Positions 24,927-32,532 of a stretch of DNA of 32,532 nucleotides are shown here, one piece after another. Under the pieces are notes generated by a model. It did not search any database. It was not told the DNA's origin and saw only the letters and a program-made list of their open reading frames with translations. Both the position numbers and the translations under genes were made by a program. The stretch is taken from positions 1 through 32,532 of the forward strand of contig JAGUXE010000335.1 in NCBI GenBank assembly GCA_020061995.1. The letters run 5' to 3'. Source of the stretch: Ignavibacteriales bacterium (GTDB taxonomy: Bacteria; Bacteroidota; Ignavibacteria; Ignavibacteriales; Ignavibacteriaceae). Within the stretch, counting starts at the first letter, position 1. The number at the start of each line of letters is the position of its first letter.

Positions 24927-26351
24927 TCACTCAAACAAACCCCAAATTTGAGCAACTGTAAAACAGACTGCAATTCCCATAATTATCGGTAAGAATGTTG
25001 AAACGAGTGTCCATTTTATACTACCGGTTTCTTTATAAATCGTATAAATGGTTGTTGAGCATGGATTGTGGAGCAGACTAAATAACATCAAACTTACTCC
25101 GGTTAACATCGTCCAACCACCGGCTGTTAATATATTTGATGTCGCTTCGATTGAATCAAGTTCAAACATTACTCCGCTTCCTCCTCCAACTTCAGAAATG
25201 CCCGTGACTAATACTGTCAGCATCAAAACTGTAGGTATTACAATTTCATTTGCAGGTATCGCAATTATATAGGCGAGAAGAATAACACCGTTAAGCCCAA
25301 TTAAAAATCCTAATGGATTTGCCCAATTTATAAAAAACTCTGCTACTGTTGTATCAGCGATATAAACATTAGCTACTAGCCATATTACAATTCCGGCAGG
25401 AAATGCAAAAAGGACTGCTCGCCAAAGTACAAATATTGTTCTATCAATAAGTGAAGTATAGAGTGTCCGCAATATTCTTGGTGGTCTGTAAGGGGGTAAT
25501 TCAAGACTGAATGTAGAGGCTTCCCCTTTTAATACTGTTCTGGATAAAAACCAGGAGACAACCAAACTGAAGAATATTCCTAGTAAAGCAATGCTAACAA
25601 CCGCTCCGGCTGAAACAATTCCTGCTAGATGTGCTGGGGCAGTTGAACCAATAAAAATAGTAGCAATCAAAATTTGTGTGGGCCATCGCCCGTTACACAA
25701 AGAAAAATTATTTGTGATAATTGCGATTAATCTTTCCCTCGGACTGTCGATAATTCTTGCCGCTACAACTCCGGCGGCATTACATCCAAAACCCATACTC
25801 ATTGTTAATGCTTGTTTACCATGTGCACCTACTCTTCTATAGAGATTGTCCATATTGAAAGCAACCCTTGGAAGATAACCGAAATCTTCAAGTAATGAAA
25901 AGAGAGGGAAAAAGATTGCCATTGGCGGAAGCATTACAGCTATAACCCATGCGACTGCAAGATAAGCTCCATCTACCAATATTCCGCTTAACCACCACGG
26001 AATAGATATAGAATCAGCAAAAGATTTCAAAGCCGGATGAAAGGAATCAACCAGTATCGATGCAAGGAATTTTGATGGGATATTAGAGCCTTCAATTGTT
26101 ACCCAAAAGACAACCGCAAGGAGTAAAAACATTATCGGAAAACCTAGCCAACGGCTGGTAACGATTCTGTCGATTGCTCTATCCATATCAAACTTAGGTT
26201 TCCTATTATCGTAAGAAACTGCTACTGATGCTATTTTTGAAGCGTCTGAATAGATTGATTCCGCAAGAGAATCATGAAAATCTTCACCTATTTCCCAACG
26301 CAATTCATCGGCAAGAGCTAATATTTCATTCGTATTCTTTTCTTCGCTCAT
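24927..26351 (-). CDS. feoB: FeoB permease half (split FeoB)
   Basis: A 474-residue multi-pass inner-membrane protein forming the transport half of FeoB, the Fe(II) importer. A ~60-residue cytosolic N-terminus precedes the membrane part. The two Gate (nucleoside-recognition) blocks are visible: the first carries GFGCNAAG at 187-194 and NGRWPT at 220-225, followed by the FeoB core and the second Gate-like repeat toward the C-terminus ([17 protein letters not shown]). The GTPase half is encoded just upstream and overlaps by 4 bases (ATGA), so translation should be coupled. In most bacteria the two halves are one ~700-residue protein. Iron is the family substrate; manganese cannot be excluded. 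Confidence 0.92.
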   Translation of the reverse strand: MSEEKNTNEILALADELRWEIGEDFHDSLAESIYSDASKIASVAVSYDNRKPKFDMDRAIDRIVTSRWLGFPIMFLLLAVVFWVTIEGSNIPSKFLASILVDSFHPALKSFADSISIPWWLSGILVDGAYLAVAWVIAVMLPPMAIFFPLFSLLEDFGYLPRVAFNMDNLYRRVGAHGKQALTMSMGFGCNAAGVVAARIIDSPRERLIAIITNNFSLCNGRWPTQILIATIFIGSTAPAHLAGIVSAGAVVSIALLGIFFSLVVSWFLSRTVLKGEASTFSLELPPYRPPRILRTLYTSLIDRTIFVLWRAVLFAFPAGIVIWLVANVYIADTTVAEFFINWANPLGFLIGLNGVILLAYIIAIPANEIVIPTVLMLTVLVTGISEVGGGSGVMFELDSIEATSNILTAGGWTMLTGVSLMLFSLLHNPCSTTIYTIYKETGSIKWTLVSTFLPIIMGIAVCFTVAQIWGLFE

Positions 26352-27154
26352 TTTGATTCCATCACTAAATTTTGTCCATTAATTTCAGGGTTAAATAATT
26401 CCTCAAGCTCACCACTTCTGACGGCATCAATTATACGTTGGTCACCATCAAGTAAACGCAAAGCCACCCATCTGGCGTTTGGCAGATGTGGAAATTGATT
26501 AATTATTTTTGTAGTTAGTTTTTCTACTGCTGTTTTTAATTCACGAGTTTCATTGCTAATTCGATGTGGCTTGCATTTAAACCCTCCGGAAGATACTTCA
26601 TAGATATAACTGAGTAATTCCGACATTCCTTTATTTTGACGGGCTGCAGCAAGAACTACCGGGATACCGAGTTCACGTGAAAGACTTCTTTCATCAATAA
26701 TAATTTTTTTTCTTTCGGCTTCATCAATTAGATTTACGCATAGAATAGCTTTGTCTGTTATTTCAAGAACTTGTAACACTAAGTTTAAATTTCGTTCAAG
26801 TCTGGTTGCATCAACAACAACAACTGTCACATCAGGTCTACCAAATAAAATAAAATCGCGTGCAATCTCTTCATCTTGACTTGTAGAAAGAAGTGAATAT
26901 GTTCCTGGCAAATCGACTATTTTAAATTTTTTATCATTAAAAGAAAACGCTCCTTCAGCTCTTGAAACAGTTTTCCCGGGCCAATTTCCGGTATGTTGTC
27001 TTAGTCCAGTAAGATTATTGAAGACTGTACTTTTCCCTGTATTCGGGTTACCTGCAAGCGCAACCACAAAATCGAAATCGGTCATATTGATACCGAGTTT
27101 TTTCAAATCTGCTTTTTTGTAAACAGGACATGTTTCACAAGATGTATCGCTCAT
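26348..27154 (-). CDS. feoB: FeoB GTPase half (split FeoB)
   Basis: A 268-residue cytosolic G protein equivalent to the N-domain of FeoB. Seen: G1 GNPNTGKS at 35-42, the G2 region with [16 protein letters not shown]3 DLPGTYSL, G4 NLID and G5-like [12 protein letters not shown], followed by a helical GDI-like region. The N-terminus has a CETCP pair (Cys6, Cys9), seen in some split FeoB proteins and possibly a redox or metal site. Its start overlaps the previous gene by 4 bases and its stop overlaps the permease gene by 4 bases, so the three proteins are likely made together. Confidence 0.92.
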   Translation of the reverse strand: MSDTSCETCPVYKKADLKKLGINMTDFDFVVALAGNPNTGKSTVFNNLTGLRQHTGNWPGKTVSRAEGAFSFNDKKFKIVDLPGTYSLLSTSQDEEIARDFILFGRPDVTVVVVDATRLERNLNLVLQVLEITDKAILCVNLIDEAERKKIIIDERSLSRELGIPVVLAAARQNKGMSELLSYIYEVSSGGFKCKPHRISNETRELKTAVEKLTTKIINQFPHLPNARWVALRLLDGDQRIIDAVRSGELEELFNPEINGQNLVMESK

Positions 27155-28170
27155 ATATTTGTCAATTCAGTTTTAGTTGATTTAATAAAAATTTGACGCG
27201 CCTGCTTTTTTCTTAATCCTATAGTAGCACCACAAATTTTGTAAGCAACGGGATCTCCCCAAGCACCTACGAATTCATTAGAAATTTTTGAACCGGGAAC
27301 AACACCAAGATCCATCAGTCTTCTTCTCTGAACTCCTCTGCATGCTTTTGAAAGCCCTATAACCTCAGATTCTTCACCCGGCTTAAGTTCGATAAGTCTT
27401 TTATATATTTCAGGGACTTTTTCAAATTTTGATATTGGAGCAATTGAGATATTTGCAGCGAATAATGGGGCTATTATTACTTCTTCACCATTGGCTTCAA
27501 ATCTAATTCTCTCTTTCGAAGATTCAATCATTTTTACATGCATTCCCGCAAACAAACCTTCCGCGACCAACTGAGCATAAATAGTATTCGGTTCATCTTC
27601 GATATGAACAATACGCGCGACTTCACCACTATTTAATGAAGATAACGGTCTCCAATCTTTTTTAGGGAGCTGTCCTGTAATTGTTGGAATTGGATCTCCA
27701 TGAGGATCATAGACCGGGTTGCCGAGCTGTGCTGAAAGTGCTTCAGCATCTTCGGTAGTTAAATTGTGTTCCTGCAATTCCGCCTGCAGATGCCACTCAT
27801 TTTCAGGAATGCTGGTTTCATCTGCCAAATATCTTTCCCATAAACGGTGTACTCTAATAACTCTAAGAGCATAAGAACGCCCTTCAGATGTTAATCTTAG
27901 TTGATGACCATTCGCAATTAGTCCAAGAGATTCAAGCTTTTCAACCACTTTTGCTGATTGGTCAAAAGAAACATTCAAACTTCCGGCAATACTTTGAAAA
28001 GTGGAGCTAATATTTTTATCTTCACAATCATAAATATGCTTAAGTGCGTCTTCGATATAAATACGCTCACTTGAGGAGGCTATCCTTTTTCTTTTTTGAA
28101 AGATTCTGATTTTAGGATAAACAATAACAATCAGAAGGATAATGACAATAACAATTAAGATTAATTCCAT
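27151..28170 (-). CDS. Membrane-anchored DtxR/MntR-like protein fused to FeoA
   Basis: A 339-residue fusion. It opens with one membrane helix ([19 protein letters not shown]) and a basic turn ([10 protein letters not shown]). Then comes a winged-helix DtxR-like domain (about 35-95), a DtxR dimerisation region with HRLWERYL and [12 protein letters not shown], where the E-x-x-E-H metal-binding pattern is kept, then an SH3-like domain and a C-terminal FeoA domain (about 265-335: [50 protein letters not shown]). An in-frame ATG at 28203 would overlap the upstream gene by 23 bases; the ATG at 28170 is preferred because it begins at the membrane helix. It could be a membrane-bound metal sensor or a FeoA partner of FeoB that kept a sensor domain. 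Confidence 0.82.
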   Translation of the reverse strand: MELILIVIVIILLIVIVYPKIRIFQKRKRIASSSERIYIEDALKHIYDCEDKNISSTFQSIAGSLNVSFDQSAKVVEKLESLGLIANGHQLRLTSEGRSYALRVIRVHRLWERYLADETSIPENEWHLQAELQEHNLTTEDAEALSAQLGNPVYDPHGDPIPTITGQLPKKDWRPLSSLNSGEVARIVHIEDEPNTIYAQLVAEGLFAGMHVKMIESSKERIRFEANGEEVIIAPLFAANISIAPISKFEKVPEIYKRLIELKPGEESEVIGLSKACRGVQRRRLMDLGVVPGSKISNEFVGAWGDPVAYKICGATIGLRKKQARQIFIKSTKTELTNI

Positions 28171-28180
28171 TTTAGCACCA

Positions 28181-28843
28181 TCAATTTTTAACAATTTCCA
28201 CATAAACGTTATCAGCCAAAGTTTGACTGATATTAAATTCTTTTCCGACTATTTGCACTGACATTGAATTGTCAAAAGAACGAATTTCCTTCACCTCAAT
28301 TTTTTGCTTTAATTCAATACCAATCTGTGCAAGATATGCCAGAAAATTCTGACTAAAATCATTTACACGAATAACAATACCACTCTCATTTTCTTTCAAT
28401 TTGGACAAAGGAACAGAAAATCGTTGTATTGGAATTGAACCATCAATTGCAGGAATCGGATCACCATGGGGATCAAATTCGGGAAAATTTAACAACACTT
28501 CCATCCGGTTAATCAATTCATCAGACCCGGAGTGTTCAAGGTTCTCAGCTTCACCATGGACTTTATCCCACGGAAGTCCGACTATTTGATGAAGAAATAA
28601 TTCCCAAATCCTGTGTCTACGAACCATATTCTTTGCATAACTTTCCCCGGTTTGGGTAAGTTTTATATTTTTGTAAGGTTTATAAATAATGAGAGCCTCT
28701 TTTGCTAATTTTTTAAGCATATCCGTAACAGCAGCATTTGAAACAACCAATTTCTCGGCAATTACAGTCGCTCTGATTTCCCTATTAGAGTCAATGTTTT
28801 TGTAAATAACGCTTAAATAGTCTTCTTTTGATATATTTTTCAT
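28181..28843 (-). CDS. DtxR/MntR-family metal-dependent transcriptional regulator
   Basis: A 220-residue regulator that binds DNA when loaded with Fe(II) or Mn(II). Seen: winged HTH (ATVIAEKLVVSNAAVTDMLKKLAKEAL), and metal-site residues aligned with MntR: D8 in SKEDY, H77 in RRHRIWELFL, and E100, E103, H104 in HGEAENLEHS. The residue equal to MntR E11 is Ser, and the position of DtxR Cys102 is Glu as in MntR. A C-terminal SH3/FeoA-like domain follows (VPLSKLKENESGIVIRV). It heads the feo operon and a palindrome overlaps its promoter, so it probably represses its own operon. Whether iron or manganese is the effector cannot be told. Confidence 0.88.
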   Translation of the reverse strand: MKNISKEDYLSVIYKNIDSNREIRATVIAEKLVVSNAAVTDMLKKLAKEALIIYKPYKNIKLTQTGESYAKNMVRRHRIWELFLHQIVGLPWDKVHGEAENLEHSGSDELINRMEVLLNFPEFDPHGDPIPAIDGSIPIQRFSVPLSKLKENESGIVIRVNDFSQNFLAYLAQIGIELKQKIEVKEIRSFDNSMSVQIVGKEFNISQTLADNVYVEIVKN

Positions 28844-28866
28844 ATGTTAAGGTTGTTTTTATTTCA

Positions 28867-28895
28867 AATTTAAGCAAGCTTAAAATAAAAGTCAA
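28867..28895 (-). promoter_or_regulatory. Promoter of the feo operon
   Basis: On the minus strand TTGACT (28895-28890), 17 bases, then TAAATT (28872-28867), which continues as TAAATTTG and so also fits TAnnTTTG. The layout is the same as at the lexA promoter. The -10 ends 23 bases before the start codon of the regulator gene. Confidence 0.65.
28869..28884 (-). promoter_or_regulatory. Candidate DtxR/MntR operator
   Basis: Perfect 16-bp palindrome TTTAAGC-AA-GCTTAAA overlapping the -10 box and most of the spacer of the feo promoter. Its position and symmetry fit repression by the dimeric regulator encoded just downstream. The sequence is not the classic DtxR TWAGGTWAGS box, so the assignment rests on position. 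Confidence 0.6.
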
Positions 28896-29017
28896 GTCCA
28901 CTTTATATGTTGCTGTAAATAAACCTGATATATTTTGTCAGCAATCAAATTTTTCATTCCTAACACAAAATGTTTATTTTTGTACAATAAATATCAAAAA
29001 AACAGAAATATGCCAAT

Positions 29018-29710
29018 ATGATTAAGGATAAACCGTTAGCTGTTATTGCCGTAAGCGGAGGGATGGATAGTTGTGTAACGGCTGCACTCGCCATCGAAAA
29101 TTATGAATTGGCGTTTGCTCATTTCAATTACGGACAGCGCACAGAAAAGAGAGAATTAAAAGCATTTCATGAAATTGCAGATTTTTATAATGTTAAAAAG
29201 AGGTTAGTATTTGATTTCTCTCATTTTACAAAAATTGGAGGCTCTTCTTTAACAGATTCAACAATTAATGTCGCTAAAGCCGATTTAGAGAATAAAGAAG
29301 TCCCGACCTCTTATGTTCCTTTTAGAAATGCGAATATACTTTCGGCTTGTGTAAGTTGGGCGGAAGTACTTGATGCTAAAGCGATTTTTATTGGTGCCGT
29401 ATATGAGGATGCATCCGGTTATCCTGATTGTAGACCACAATTTTACGAAGCATTTGAGAAAATGGTTGACCTGGGGACAAAGCCGGAAACATCAATTAAA
29501 ATAGTTACACCTATCATCAATTATTCTAAAGCAGAAATTGTAAAAAAGGGAATTGAGTTGAATGCACCTCTTCATTTAACATGGTCATGTTATCAAAGTG
29601 AAGATGAAGCATGCGGTGTATGCGACAGTTGTGCATTTCGTCTGAGGGGATTTGAACATGCGGGGATTGAAGATCCGATTTCGTATAAGATAAGACCCAC
29701 GTATGATTGA
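29018..29710 (+). CDS. queC: 7-cyano-7-deazaguanine synthase QueC
   Basis: A 230-residue enzyme that makes preQ0 from 7-carboxy-7-deazaguanine with ATP and ammonia, in queuosine synthesis. Seen: the PP-loop SGGMDS at residues 14-19, AFAHFNYGQRTEKRE, VPFRNANILSACVSWAE and a C-terminal zinc site (CYQSEDEACGVCDSCAFR, four Cys). Length is typical. It is divergent from the feo operon. The methyltransferase gene starts 25 bases after its stop on the same strand, so read-through transcription into the restriction cassette is possible. No queD or queE is nearby and no preQ1 riboswitch was recognised upstream. Confidence 0.94.
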   Translation: MIKDKPLAVIAVSGGMDSCVTAALAIENYELAFAHFNYGQRTEKRELKAFHEIADFYNVKKRLVFDFSHFTKIGGSSLTDSTINVAKADLENKEVPTSYVPFRNANILSACVSWAEVLDAKAIFIGAVYEDASGYPDCRPQFYEAFEKMVDLGTKPETSIKIVTPIINYSKAEIVKKGIELNAPLHLTWSCYQSEDEACGVCDSCAFRLRGFEHAGIEDPISYKIRPTYD

Positions 29711-29735
29711 GAATGTAATTTGAAAAGAGATTATT

Positions 29736-31316
29736 ATGCAAACTGAATTTATTACAATTAAAGAAGCAAGTGAATGGATTAGTCTTGAACTAAAAAGGAA
29801 AGTTACACCTTCAAATATTTCCTATCTTGTAAATTATGGAAGAATTAAAAAATTTGGTGAAAACGGAAACAACGTTATTAATAAAGAAGAACTTCTCAAA
29901 TATTATAAGTCCTACTATGGAGAGAGAGAGAGTGGTTGGAAGGATAAGCTTGGGGAGGGGATAGATTGGCATCTTTCTTTTCAGCAATACAAAGAAGCCG
30001 AGACAACAAAACATGTACATAGATTGCATCCGTATAAAGGTAAATTTATTCCACAACTTGTTGAATACTTTTTAGATGATCATAAAGATGAATTTAAAAA
30101 AGAAGTTTATTTTAAAAAGGGCGATATTGTTTTAGACCCTTTTTGCGGAAGCGGAACTACTCTTGTTCAAGCAAATGAATTGGGTATCCATGCTGTTGGT
30201 ATAGATATTTCATCATTCAATGCTTTGATCAGTAACGTTAAGATAGCCACCTATGAATTGGCAGATGTTCAAAATGAAATCCATAAAATAAATTTAGCTT
30301 TGTCCAATTTTATTTTACATTCTAATTGGTTAAAATTTGAAAAGGTTTTGCTTGATGAGCTTTCAATATTTAACCAGAAGTATTTCCCCTCGCCTGAGTA
30401 TAAAAGAAAAATTAGATTAGGTGAAATAAATGAAAATCAATACGGAGTTGAACGGGAGAAAGAATTTTTAGAGATTTATAATAGGCTGATTGCAGAATTT
30501 AAAATAGATTTATTAAATGAAAATAGTAACAGGTTTTTAAATAAATGGTATTTAAATCATGTTCGAAAAGAGATTGACTTTGTCTTCGGCATGATTAAGA
30601 AAATTAAAAATCCTTCCACAAAAAAAATTGTTACAATTATCTTAAGCCGGACTATCCGTTCATGCCGGGCAACAACTCATTCAGATTTAGCTACTCTTCT
30701 TGAACCAGTTCGAACAACCTATTATTGTTCTAAACATGGTAAGATTTGCAAACCACTTTTTTCTATTTTTAGCTGGTGGACAAGGTATTCAAAGGATACT
30801 TTAAAGAGAATTTCTGAATTTAATTCAATACGAAGTAATTCATTTCAGTATTGTTTTAAGGGGGATAGCCGAGTGCTCGATTTGCAATCCTCACTTAAAA
30901 AGGTGAATTCAGAATTTTTCTCAAAATTCGAAAGCCAAAAAATTAAGGGTATTTTTTCAAGTCCGCCATATGTCGGATTAATTAATTACCATGAACAGCA
31001 TGAATATGCTTATGATTTATTTGGATTCGAAAGAAATGATCAGCTTGAAATCGGTCCGCTTTTTAAGGGTCAAGGTAAAACTGCAAAAGAGGCGTATGTT
31101 GATGGAATTTCTGAAGTATTGAACAATTGTAAAAAATATCTTGATGACCATTATCATGTTTTTCTTGTCGCAAACGATAAATACAATTTATATCCAATTA
31201 TTGCTGAAAGAGCCGGTATGGAAATCGTTAAGCAATTTAAGAGACCCGTACTAAATAGAACAGAAAAAGATAAAGGGGCATATTCTGAATCCATTTTTCA
31301 TATGAGGAATAAGTAA
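29736..31316 (+). CDS. DNA methyltransferase of a type II restriction-modification system
   Basis: A 526-residue DNA amino-methyltransferase. An N-terminal helix-turn-helix-like segment (about 1-58: TIKEASEWISLELKRKVTPS, ISYLVNYGRIKKFGE) may bind DNA. Motif X/I follows: HRLHPYKGKFIPQLVEYF, then the AdoMet loop DPFCGSGTTL (134-143) and VGIDISSFN. The catalytic motif IV SPPY is far downstream at 409-412, followed by HEQHEYAYDLFGF. SPPY fits N4-cytosine methylation. The order motif I, ~270 residues with a probable target-recognition region, then motif IV is that of alpha-class enzymes, although the motif I form is common in beta-class ones. The endonuclease gene follows after a single stop codon. 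Protection of the host DNA against that endonuclease is the expected role. Confidence 0.86.
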   Translation: MQTEFITIKEASEWISLELKRKVTPSNISYLVNYGRIKKFGENGNNVINKEELLKYYKSYYGERESGWKDKLGEGIDWHLSFQQYKEAETTKHVHRLHPYKGKFIPQLVEYFLDDHKDEFKKEVYFKKGDIVLDPFCGSGTTLVQANELGIHAVGIDISSFNALISNVKIATYELADVQNEIHKINLALSNFILHSNWLKFEKVLLDELSIFNQKYFPSPEYKRKIRLGEINENQYGVEREKEFLEIYNRLIAEFKIDLLNENSNRFLNKWYLNHVRKEIDFVFGMIKKIKNPSTKKIVTIILSRTIRSCRATTHSDLATLLEPVRTTYYCSKHGKICKPLFSIFSWWTRYSKDTLKRISEFNSIRSNSFQYCFKGDSRVLDLQSSLKKVNSEFFSKFESQKIKGIFSSPPYVGLINYHEQHEYAYDLFGFERNDQLEIGPLFKGQGKTAKEAYVDGISEVLNNCKKYLDDHYHVFLVANDKYNLYPIIAERAGMEIVKQFKRPVLNRTEKDKGAYSESIFHMRNK

Positions 31317-31319
31317 TTG
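31304..31319 (+). promoter_or_regulatory. Ribosome-binding site that supports a TTG start directly after a stop codon
   Basis: GAGGAA (31304-31309) lies inside the last codons of the methyltransferase gene, 7 bases before TTG at 31317. The TAA stop of the methyltransferase (31314-31316) touches this TTG and is in the same frame. No ATG occurs in the following ~60 codons, so the TTG is the likely start. Confidence 0.7.
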
Positions 31320-32351
31320 GATAAAATAACAAAAGAGTTAATAGCTTTAGAAGTGATTAAAACTTTGAAATCACGATTTGACAATTTCCCTTCAGATGCC
31401 TCAGATAATAGGAACGCACCATTTCACGAAGCATTTTTAAAAGCATTTCGATTGGAGATCGAAAAATATGTGACAGATGTACCAATTTTTATAAGCCTTG
31501 CAAGTTGGATGCATGGTCTAAATACAACATTGGGGCAATCCTTCTTTGAAAACATAGCACACATTTTAAGCAATGGGGAAAAGAGAGAATTTAAGGAACT
31601 TAATGTCAGTAGAGAACAACAAAATGTAATAAATGAGATAATTACAAAACTGAAGAATAAAAATGCTACGCCTTCAGTGTTTGAGGAAAATCGAAAAATA
31701 TTTAATTGTGAAGGGATGTCAGAACAAAAAATCCAAAACTTCACTGCAGATGTCTATTATGAAGATGATGAAAAAATAGTAGCTATTGAATTAAAAACCG
31801 TTAAACCGAATAGCGGTATCTTTAATAGTGAAAAAGAAAAAATGCTATACGCTAAAGCCTCACTGAAGAATCTTCATCCGCATAAAGAGGTTCAATATTT
31901 TATAGGGTTCCCCTTCGACCCACTAAGCAAAGAACCGACAAGTTCCAATAAATTAAGGTTCTTTGAATACGGTATTGATTTTAAAAAGTTCTTTGATTTC
32001 GAAGAGGTTCTTTTAGCTGATGAACTATGGGATTTCCTTTCACAAGAAAAAGGAACAATGGAACTGTTATTGGCAATCATTAATCAAATTGCAGAACCTG
32101 ATTTTTTGCAGAAGTTCAATTTTATCAATGACCCCAAAAATTTAAATATGGATATTGAGAAATATAAATCTATCATATCCTCATGGTTTCTCAACAGAGA
32201 GTTAGATATTATTAACAAGTTCTATGCAGAGAACAAATCATTGAAAAATAACAAGTTGAAAAGAATTCTTTCGCAGAATTTATTTGATACCCAAAATAAT
32301 TATAAATTAAATAGAATAAATATGTTGCTTGGAAATGACTTTAAAGAGTGA
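31317..32351 (+). CDS. Type II restriction endonuclease, TdeIII-like family
   Basis: A 344-residue protein that follows the methyltransferase directly. Seen: a conserved block SLASWMHGLNTTLGQSFFENIAHIL (about 60-84, given here only as landmarks W64, G67, Q74, E78/E79 region), then a PD-(D/E)XK-like core with D145 in TADVYYED and E158-x-K160 in VAIELKTVKPNSG, and a downstream IGFPFDPLS block and ADELWDFLS. These match what I recall of the TdeIII/MjaII family, whose described members cut GGNCC. The family call is from memory of motifs, and specificity is not proven. It starts with TTG and has a good ribosome-binding site in the preceding gene. A rare start codon would keep nuclease levels below methylase levels. 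Confidence 0.75.
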   Translation: MDKITKELIALEVIKTLKSRFDNFPSDASDNRNAPFHEAFLKAFRLEIEKYVTDVPIFISLASWMHGLNTTLGQSFFENIAHILSNGEKREFKELNVSREQQNVINEIITKLKNKNATPSVFEENRKIFNCEGMSEQKIQNFTADVYYEDDEKIVAIELKTVKPNSGIFNSEKEKMLYAKASLKNLHPHKEVQYFIGFPFDPLSKEPTSSNKLRFFEYGIDFKKFFDFEEVLLADELWDFLSQEKGTMELLLAIINQIAEPDFLQKFNFINDPKNLNMDIEKYKSIISSWFLNRELDIINKFYAENKSLKNNKLKRILSQNLFDTQNNYKLNRINMLLGNDFKE

Positions 32352-32360
32352 GGTATTTCA

Positions 32361-32532
32361 ATGAGAAAACCAAAAATAATTTATCAAATTGATGTCAACG
32401 ATGTTCAATCGGTTGCTACTGAAATCCTTGATCGCAAATTATCAGAAGAAGAGATTAATAAAGTTGAAAGACGCCTTGGCGATTATATAAATTGGTACGA
32501 TGCAATTGAGTACACTTTTTCGGATCTTAAAA
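32361..32532 (+). CDS. Small protein downstream of the restriction endonuclease, cut by the window end
   Basis: An open frame starts with ATG at 32361, 9 bases after the endonuclease stop codon, with GAGG 8 bases upstream. The visible 57 residues begin MRKPKIIYQIDVNDVQ and continue with VATEILDRKLSEEEINKVE and GDYINWYDAIEYTF. They look like a small helical protein; similar short proteins of unknown function occur in many bacteria. It continues past the window. No enzyme or toxin motif is visible. Confidence 0.65.
   Translation, partial: MRKPKIIYQIDVNDVQSVATEILDRKLSEEEINKVERRLGDYINWYDAIEYTFSDLK

Noticed and set aside
28991..29017. preQ1 riboswitch before queC
   Set aside because: The A-rich leader holds no convincing hairpin with the preQ1 aptamer layout, and queC transcription start is unknown.
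29018..31316. queC next to a DNA methyltransferase as a 7-deazaguanine DNA-modification system
   Set aside because: No DpdA-like transglycosylase or queD/queE is present, and queC is a common housekeeping gene; adjacency alone is too weak.

Overview
The window looks like a chromosomal segment of a member of the Ignavibacteria/Melioribacter branch of the Bacteroidota-Chlorobiota group. The reasons are the AT-rich sequence, many lipoprotein signal peptides, a secreted protein ending in a type IX secretion sorting domain of the YPNPFNPST type, promoters that combine a TTGAC -35 box with a TAnnTTTG -10/-7 box, and a mix of multiheme cytochromes with Bacteroidota-like housekeeping genes. No tRNA, rRNA, CRISPR array or insertion sequence was seen.

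Layout. 1-1465 (minus): a TlpA-like thioredoxin lipoprotein and two small membrane proteins. 1598-3887 (plus): a group II PLP amino-acid decarboxylase and an MlaF-type ABC ATPase. 4042-6574 (plus): a five-heme cytochrome followed by a single-heme outer-membrane porin-cytochrome, a candidate electron-transfer pair. 6716-8084 (minus): a lexA operon with two unrecognised small genes behind it. 8235-9920 (minus): proS. 10103-12516 (minus): a multiheme cytochrome lipoprotein followed by a tandem rhodanese lipoprotein; a YgaP-like (DUF2892) membrane protein lies just upstream at 12908-13102. 13303-15821: a J-domain protein converging on a short RecQ helicase. 15967-17967 (plus): a TPR sensor histidine kinase. 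18117-23416 (plus): serC, a lipoprotein, alaS and an AmmeMemoRadiSam-type radical SAM enzyme. 23477-24793 (minus): a T9SS cargo protein. 24927-28843 (minus): a four-gene ferrous-iron (or manganese) uptake operon with a DtxR/MntR-type regulator, a membrane-anchored DtxR-FeoA fusion and a FeoB split into GTPase and permease. 29018-29710 (plus): queC. 29736-32532 (plus): a type II restriction-modification cassette and a truncated small gene.

How the genes fit together. The two cytochrome loci and the rhodanese/DUF2892 proteins point to respiratory electron transfer, possibly including sulfur compounds, at the cell envelope. The feo operon would supply iron and carries a palindrome overlapping its own promoter. 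The lexA promoter carries two related palindromes that are probably its autoregulatory SOS operators, which would place the two unknown genes under SOS control. In the restriction-modification cassette the endonuclease starts with TTG directly after the methyltransferase stop codon and in the same frame. The points most worth a second look are the lexA operon and operators, the membrane-bound DtxR-FeoA fusion with its operator, the cytochrome-rhodanese pair, the porin-cytochrome pair and the single-stop M-R junction.
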